64,000 nt of DNA from Massilia sp. W12. Lineage in GTDB: Bacteria; Pseudomonadota; Gammaproteobacteria; Burkholderiales; Burkholderiaceae_D. The stretch lies in the NCBI RefSeq assembly GCF_037300705.1, contig NZ_CP147776.1:3348001-3412000 (forward strand), written 5' to 3'. How positions within the stretch are numbered: position 1 is the stretch's first letter; each line of letters begins with the position of its first letter. This document shows positions 59,542-64,000 of this stretch, in pieces. Below the pieces are notes generated by a model. That model was given only the letters and a program-made list of their open reading frames with translations, ran no database searches and was not told where the DNA came from. A program made the position numbers and the translations under genes.

Positions 59542-60549
59542 ATGAGGACCATTTCCAGAAGCACTTTCATGCTCGATGTCCTGGCGTCAGAGGAATTGCC
59601 GGCGCCGGCAAGCACTGACAAACTGCCGCCCGCCCCTGCGCTGCAGGCCTGCGCACGCGCAGCGCCGGCGCAAACCGGGGTCTATCTGTTCCGCGACGCG
59701 GCGGCGCGCCCGCTTTACATCGGCAAAAGCGTGAATCTGCGCAGCCGCATCCAAGCCCATTTACGCAATCCTGACGAAGCGCGCATGCTGCATGCAGCGC
59801 AGGATGTGGTGTGGCAATTGTGCGCTGGCGAAACCGCCGCCCTGTTGCTGGAGGCGGATTTGATCAAGCGCTGGCAACCTGAACACAATATTTTGCTGCG
59901 CAGCGCGCGCAGTTTATGCAGCCTGCAACTGGATCAGGATGGCGCCAGACTGGTCAGCGCACGCGAATATGATTTCGCCAGCAGCCCGGATTTGTACGGT
60001 TTGTTTTCCGGCAAAACCCGCGCCTTCGCCGCGCTGCGCGAATTGCTGGAAGCGCATGCTTTATGCCCGCAGTTGTGCGGGCTGGAGCCAAGAATTCATG
60101 GCCGGCCCTGTTTTTCGCATCAGATCGGGCGCTGTCGCGGGGCCTGCGCCGGAGTTGAGAGCAGCGCTGAACATCAGGCCAGGCTGCGCGCCGCGCTGCA
60201 CGATATGCGCCTGCTGGTGTGGCCGTTTGAGGGGCCGATTTTGATCAGCGAAGGCGATGCCGCCTGGCGTCAGCATCAAGTGGTGGATAAATGGTGCTGG
60301 CTGGGCTGGATTGATGAGGGCGCACGCCCGGCGCCGCCGCTGGCGCAATGCCTGGAACACAAAAAAAGCCGGCGGGCGGGTTTTGACGCCGATATTTACC
60401 GGATTCTGCTCAAGCCCCTGCTAAGCGGAAAGCTGGATATCCGCGCCGCGCCGCCAGACTGGCGCACACAGTTGGCGCACCCTGCGCCGGCTGCCGCCGC
60501 GCCCCGTCCGCGCAAGGAGAAAGCGCATGAAGCCAGCCGGGCAGGATAA
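59542..60549 (+). CDS. cho: Cho-like GIY-YIG excinuclease
   Basis: The protein (about 336 residues) has a GIY-YIG nuclease domain (about 45-125): TGVYLFRDAAARPLYIGKS with the two Tyr, then Arg in LRSRIQAHL and Glu in LLLEADLIK. The C-terminal part contains CFSHQIGRCRGAC, as in UvrC/Cho. Cho makes an alternative 3' incision in nucleotide excision repair. It is normally LexA-controlled; no LexA box was found upstream. It overlaps the histidine-kinase gene by 23 bases. An ATG at 59569 is an alternative start. Confidence 0.85.
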   Translation: MRTISRSTFMLDVLASEELPAPASTDKLPPAPALQACARAAPAQTGVYLFRDAAARPLYIGKSVNLRSRIQAHLRNPDEARMLHAAQDVVWQLCAGETAALLLEADLIKRWQPEHNILLRSARSLCSLQLDQDGARLVSAREYDFASSPDLYGLFSGKTRAFAALRELLEAHALCPQLCGLEPRIHGRPCFSHQIGRCRGACAGVESSAEHQARLRAALHDMRLLVWPFEGPILISEGDAAWRQHQVVDKWCWLGWIDEGARPAPPLAQCLEHKKSRRAGFDADIYRILLKPLLSGKLDIRAAPPDWRTQLAHPAPAAAAPRPRKEKAHEASRAG

Positions 60550-62068
60550 ACCAGTCAAGCCGGCTTTCCTGCCGCTCAGCGTCAAGCTGGTGGCTTGGGT
60601 GTTTATTTTCTCCTCGCTGTTTACGGTGCTCATGACCTTGATCTTGATCGGCATGCGCTACACCGAAGAACGCGACCATGCGCGCGCGCAACTCGAATTC
60701 GCAATCAACAGCTACAGCAAAAGCCTGGCCAACAGCTTGTGGGAAATGGATATGGTCAGCACAGAGCTGCAAATCGAGGCGCTGTCGCGCTTTCCGCTGG
60801 TCGGCCACCTGGTCTTGACCACCGGGGTCGGGCCGCAGTTTCATTACCGCGACGGCAAACCCGATCCTTCGCCACCGCCGGACGCGGATAAAGGCGGGCA
60901 GTTTTTCCGTGAAAACCTGGCCAGCCCGGCTGACTCTTCGCGCGTGGTGGGGCAGCTATGGCTGTTTGTCGATGAGCAGGCGCTGCTCAAACGTATGGGG
61001 GCGGACGCCTTGCGCATCCTGGTGCTGGAGGCAATCAAGGGCGCGCTGCTGGGGCTGCTGGTGATCTGGCTGGTGTCGCGCCTGATCACGCGCCACCTTG
61101 AACAAATGGCGCATGACACCGCCGCGCTGCATCCGGATACCCTGGGGCAACCGATCCAGATCACCCGCCGCCATCATGCGCGCCGCGATGAACTGGACAT
61201 GTTGTGCGATGCGTTTAATAAATTGCACCATGATCTGGTGCATTACCATCGCCGCCGCCAACTCGAAGCGCGCATGCGCGGTCAGGAAAAGCTGGCCGCC
61301 TTGAGCGCGCTGGTGGCGGGGGTGGCGCATGAAATGAACACCCCGCTTGGCAACAGCCTGATCATGGCCAGCGCCCTGCATGACAAAACCCGTGAATTAT
61401 TGGACAAGGTGGAGCAAAAGAAACTGCGCCAAAGCGAATTGCAGCATTATTTGCACGAAGCGCGCGACGGCGCCGATTTACTCTTGGGCAGCCTGTCAAA
61501 AGCCGCCGACATGGTGCAAAGCTTCAAACAAGTGGCGATAGACCGCAGCACTGCTTATTGCGAAAATTTTGAGCTGGCGCAAGTCTGCCGCGAACTGGCC
61601 GCCACCATGGCCGCGCAGATCCGGCAGAACAAGCATCAAATCATTCTCGATGTGCCAGCCGGCATTATGCTCAACAGCTACCCCCTGCCCTTGTCCCAGG
61701 TTCTGGCAGCCCTGATTGAAAACGCCCTGGTGCATGCTTATGCGCCCGGCGTGTGCGGCGTGATGCAGATCCAGGCCAGCGCGCGTCCGGATGGCGTGAC
61801 GATTATTTTTGCTGACGATGGCAAGGGAATCGCCCCTGAACACATTGAACGCGTGTTTGATCCCTTCTTCACCACCCGCATGGGGCAAGGCCGGAATGGA
61901 TTAGGCTTGCATATTTGTTATAATATTGTCACTTCGTTATTACGCGGACAAATCCGGGTTGAGAGCAGCCCCGGTCAAGGCGCACGTTTCATTCTCGATC
62001 TGCCGCTTGACTGGCGCCAGACTGGCGAACAAGATACGGCTGAAGCCCCCAATACCGAACTTCCATGA
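60527..62068 (+). CDS. Membrane sensor histidine kinase
   Basis: The 513-residue kinase has two membrane helices (20-42 and 165-187) around a periplasmic sensor, and a HAMP-like linker. The phospho-acceptor His268 is in GVAHEMNTPLGNS, and the ATPase domain has N, DDGKGIAPE, FDPFFTTR and GLGLHICYNI boxes. It belongs to a group of long-helix HisKA-type kinases with long spacing between His and N boxes. No response regulator is adjacent. The start overlaps cho, so the two are coupled. Confidence 0.9.
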   Translation: MKPAGQDKPVKPAFLPLSVKLVAWVFIFSSLFTVLMTLILIGMRYTEERDHARAQLEFAINSYSKSLANSLWEMDMVSTELQIEALSRFPLVGHLVLTTGVGPQFHYRDGKPDPSPPPDADKGGQFFRENLASPADSSRVVGQLWLFVDEQALLKRMGADALRILVLEAIKGALLGLLVIWLVSRLITRHLEQMAHDTAALHPDTLGQPIQITRRHHARRDELDMLCDAFNKLHHDLVHYHRRRQLEARMRGQEKLAALSALVAGVAHEMNTPLGNSLIMASALHDKTRELLDKVEQKKLRQSELQHYLHEARDGADLLLGSLSKAADMVQSFKQVAIDRSTAYCENFELAQVCRELAATMAAQIRQNKHQIILDVPAGIMLNSYPLPLSQVLAALIENALVHAYAPGVCGVMQIQASARPDGVTIIFADDGKGIAPEHIERVFDPFFTTRMGQGRNGLGLHICYNIVTSLLRGQIRVESSPGQGARFILDLPLDWRQTGEQDTAEAPNTELP

Positions 62069-62274
62069 AGTTTTTCATAATAAAACAAAAGAAAATCATT
62101 CCTCACGGGATTATTGTTATCTTTGCATTTCAAGTTTTTCAAGACCAATCCGCAACAAATGCTGGGAAAACATCAATTTATTACGAAGATTGATGCATTC
62201 ATGTCCAGTGAATGTGTAACAATATGCAAGCAGCATACATCCGGAAAATCATTACCCCAACAAAAAATATCACA

Positions 62275-62613
62275 ATGCCAATAATTGACACCTTTCGCAC
62301 CCTCGCGGGCATCAGAAAAGAACGCCGCTTACCCCCTCCCGGCGAACGTCCGCAAACCGGCAGCAATATCGCCCTTGGCAATCTGCGCATGCAACTCAAA
62401 CTCCCGATCACGCCAGAACAATGGCGCTGGTTGGTCAGCATGGGCTGGCGCAAAGTCGATTTACGCACTGACCGCCGGCAATATCAGAAAGTGGATGAAC
62501 AATTGGCGCTGCGGCTCTTAATGCTCGACGATGAAGCCGAGCGCGAACAACTGCATGCCCGCATCATCCAGCTGCAAGCAAAAAGCCCGGCCCCGCGCCG
62601 CAATGCCAGTTAA
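62275..62613 (+). CDS. Hypothetical small basic protein
   Basis: The 112-residue protein is Arg/Gln-rich with a TPEQWRWLVSMGWRKVDLR core and a helical DEEAEREQLHARII-like end. No family was recognised. ATGs at 62224 and 62275 are both possible; neither has a clear ribosome site. The 206 bases before it are AT-rich and otherwise unexplained. Confidence 0.55.
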   Translation: MPIIDTFRTLAGIRKERRLPPPGERPQTGSNIALGNLRMQLKLPITPEQWRWLVSMGWRKVDLRTDRRQYQKVDEQLALRLLMLDDEAEREQLHARIIQLQAKSPAPRRNAS

Positions 62614-62660
62614 GCCCGGCAGGGAGCGGATTTACCCGGCAGAAAAGGTATACTGACAGA

Positions 62661-63575
62661 ATGTCCTCTTCCATCATTCTGTTCGTCCTGTCGTCCCTGA
62701 TCTGGGGTTCGACCTTCTGGGCCATTACCTTGCAACTCGGGCATGTCGCGCCCACGGTTTCGGTTGCCTGGCGCTTCATGTTGGCGGCTGCCACCTTGTT
62801 TGCTTTCTGCGCCTTGCGCCGGCAAAAACTTTGGCTGCCCTGGGCCACGCAGCGCTGGATCATGGCGCAAGGCGGCATGTCCTTCGGGCTGTCCTATGTC
62901 TGCACCTATCTGTCTGAGCAATATCTGGTCTCAGCCCTGGTGTCGGTCTTGTTTTCGCTGATGGTGATCTGGAATCCGCTGGGTGAGAAGCTGGCTTTTG
63001 GACGTCCGCTGCCGCGCAGCATCTGGTACGGCGCGGCGCTCTCGATGCCGGGCATCCTGATGCTGTTTGCGCAGCCGCTGACGGAAACCTGGCGCAATTT
63101 GCAAGCCGGCGCGCTGATGCAGCAATCCACATTCTGGCTTGGTCTGGGTTTGGCTTTGCTGGCCACATTCGCCAGCACCGCCGGCAATATTCTGGTGGTG
63201 CAGGTGCGCAAACATCATGCGGATGTGTTTCTGACCACGGCCTGGGGCATGGCCTGGGGCAGTCTGATGGTGGCGGCCTACAGCGTGCTCAATGGCGACA
63301 GCTGGACTTTGCCATCTTCCCCGACTTACTGGGCTTCGCTGATCTACTTGTCACTGTTTGGCTCGGTGATCGCGTTTTCCGCGTATTTCATCTTGATCCA
63401 CCGCTGGGGCGGGCATAAAGCGGTGTATGTGGGTGTCATCACGCCTATCATTTCGGTATTATTGTCGATGCGCTTCGAGCATTTCCAACCCGGCTGGATT
63501 GAGCTTGCCGGCATGTTGCTGTGCCTGGCCGGAGTGGTTTTAGTGCTGCGCGCAGAAAATAAGGCCGCCGCATAA
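62661..63575 (+). CDS. EamA/DMT-family transporter
   Basis: The 304-residue integral membrane protein has ten hydrophobic helices in two EamA repeats, starting SSLIWGSTFWAITLQLG and with the C-terminal LSLFGSVIAFSAYFILIHRWG and LAGMLLCLAGVVLVLRA. DMT proteins export amino acids or small metabolites, or take up nucleotide sugars; the substrate here is unknown. No regulator is nearby. Confidence 0.92.
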   Translation: MSSSIILFVLSSLIWGSTFWAITLQLGHVAPTVSVAWRFMLAAATLFAFCALRRQKLWLPWATQRWIMAQGGMSFGLSYVCTYLSEQYLVSALVSVLFSLMVIWNPLGEKLAFGRPLPRSIWYGAALSMPGILMLFAQPLTETWRNLQAGALMQQSTFWLGLGLALLATFASTAGNILVVQVRKHHADVFLTTAWGMAWGSLMVAAYSVLNGDSWTLPSSPTYWASLIYLSLFGSVIAFSAYFILIHRWGGHKAVYVGVITPIISVLLSMRFEHFQPGWIELAGMLLCLAGVVLVLRAENKAAA

Positions 63576-63598
63576 CACACAACACATCAGGAAATATC

Positions 63599-64000
63599 AT
63601 GACTGCAGAATTTCAGATCCGCGCCGCCACCCCGCAGGATATTCCGGCGATTTTAGGCATGATCCGCGAATTGGCGGAGTTTGAACAGTTATCGCATCTG
63701 GTCAAAGCCGATGAAGCCGGCTTGCATGACGCCCTGTTTGGCGAGCGCCCGGTATGTGAGGCCCTGGTCGGCATAGCGGAAAAAGAAACCGCCGCCTTTG
63801 CCCTCTACTATCACAATTTTTCCACCTTTGTCGGCAAGCGCGGCTTGTATCTGGAAGATCTGTATGTGAAGCCGGCTTTTCGCAGCTTCGGGCTGGGCCG
63901 GGATTTGCTGGTGGAATTGGCGCGCATTGCTGTGGCGCGCGGCTGTGGCCGTTTTGACTGGTCAGTGCTGGACTGGAATCAAAACGCAATCGACTTCTAT
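63599..64000 (+). CDS. GNAT-family acetyltransferase, cut by window end
   Basis: The first 134 codons are visible. The LEDLYVKPAFRSFGLGRDLL segment contains the acetyl-CoA binding R/Q-x-x-G-x-G/A motif (here RSFGLG), and LVKADEAGLHDALFG and the WSVLDWNQNAIDFY end match spermidine/thialysine N-acetyltransferases (SSAT-like). The start follows AGGAAATATC, 23 bases after the DMT gene, so co-transcription is likely. The C-terminus is beyond the window. Confidence 0.88.
   Translation, partial: MTAEFQIRAATPQDIPAILGMIRELAEFEQLSHLVKADEAGLHDALFGERPVCEALVGIAEKETAAFALYYHNFSTFVGKRGLYLEDLYVKPAFRSFGLGRDLLVELARIAVARGCGRFDWSVLDWNQNAIDFY

Noticed and set aside
62065-62193. A 42-codon frame starting with an ATGA overlap at the histidine-kinase stop
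   Set aside because: It is AT-rich, with no recognisable features beyond a short hydrophobic run and no further support; probably chance.

Overview
The window looks like chromosomal DNA of a beta-proteobacterium, probably Burkholderiales and perhaps Oxalobacteraceae-like; the genus cannot be fixed from this sequence. The signs are the high-GC coding style, the thrC-moeA-moaD gene order, a PEP-CTERM protein, tandem AIM24 genes and the overall gene repertoire. No rRNA, tRNA or CRISPR array was seen.

From 1 to 27 kb most genes are housekeeping or metabolic. In order they are: the start of an M28 peptidase; a zinc-type ABC uptake operon (DUF2946, outer-membrane barrel, binding protein, permease; no ATPase gene beside it); dusA; an M48 protease with three AIM24 genes; a secreted T2 ribonuclease; a PEP-CTERM protein; a PhoD phosphatase; an AGPS-like oxidase/glpD/FGGY kinase operon with a divergent AraC regulator; a small membrane-protein operon; thrC-moeA-moaD; and a chemoreceptor.

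From 27 to 47 kb is an accessory island in two parts. The first is a 1,303-residue protein with an Mrr-like nuclease domain, a STAND/AAA NTPase and a repeat C-terminus. It resembles Avs-type antiphage sensors. It lies between two copies of a 0.3-kb segment derived from the chemoreceptor tail, and a broken IS21 istA sits just beyond. The second part, visibly more AT-rich, is an azole-type RiPP cluster. It has four tandem precursor genes whose cores are perfect [Cys/Ser/Thr]-x-Gly arrays ending in Cys-Cys-Cys. A hairpin follows, then an ABC-2 exporter, an unknown protein, an azoline-type YcaO with a C-terminal PxPxP, a zinc-Cys E1-like partner, an RRE/E1/tandem-SagB fusion dehydrogenase, an M50-like membrane protease, an HlyD/MacB/FtsX-type exporter and a JmjC/cupin oxygenase. 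The genes overlap or nearly abut and read as one operon. The inferred flow is that the leader is bound by RRE domains, Cys/Ser/Thr are cyclised by YcaO plus the E1-like protein and oxidised by the SagB protein, the oxygenase may add hydroxyl groups, a membrane protease may remove the leader, and two transporters give export and self-protection. This is the most interesting part of the window.

From 47.7 to 64 kb the core genome resumes: sdaA, tdh and kbl (threonine/serine breakdown) with a divergent XRE-cupin regulator; an FAD oxidoreductase; a response regulator coupled to a 5'-3' exonuclease; a pilin-like protein; a YidD-like protein; an acetyl-CoA hydrolase/transferase; a Cho-like nuclease overlapping a histidine kinase; a DMT transporter; and a GNAT acetyltransferase cut by the window end.
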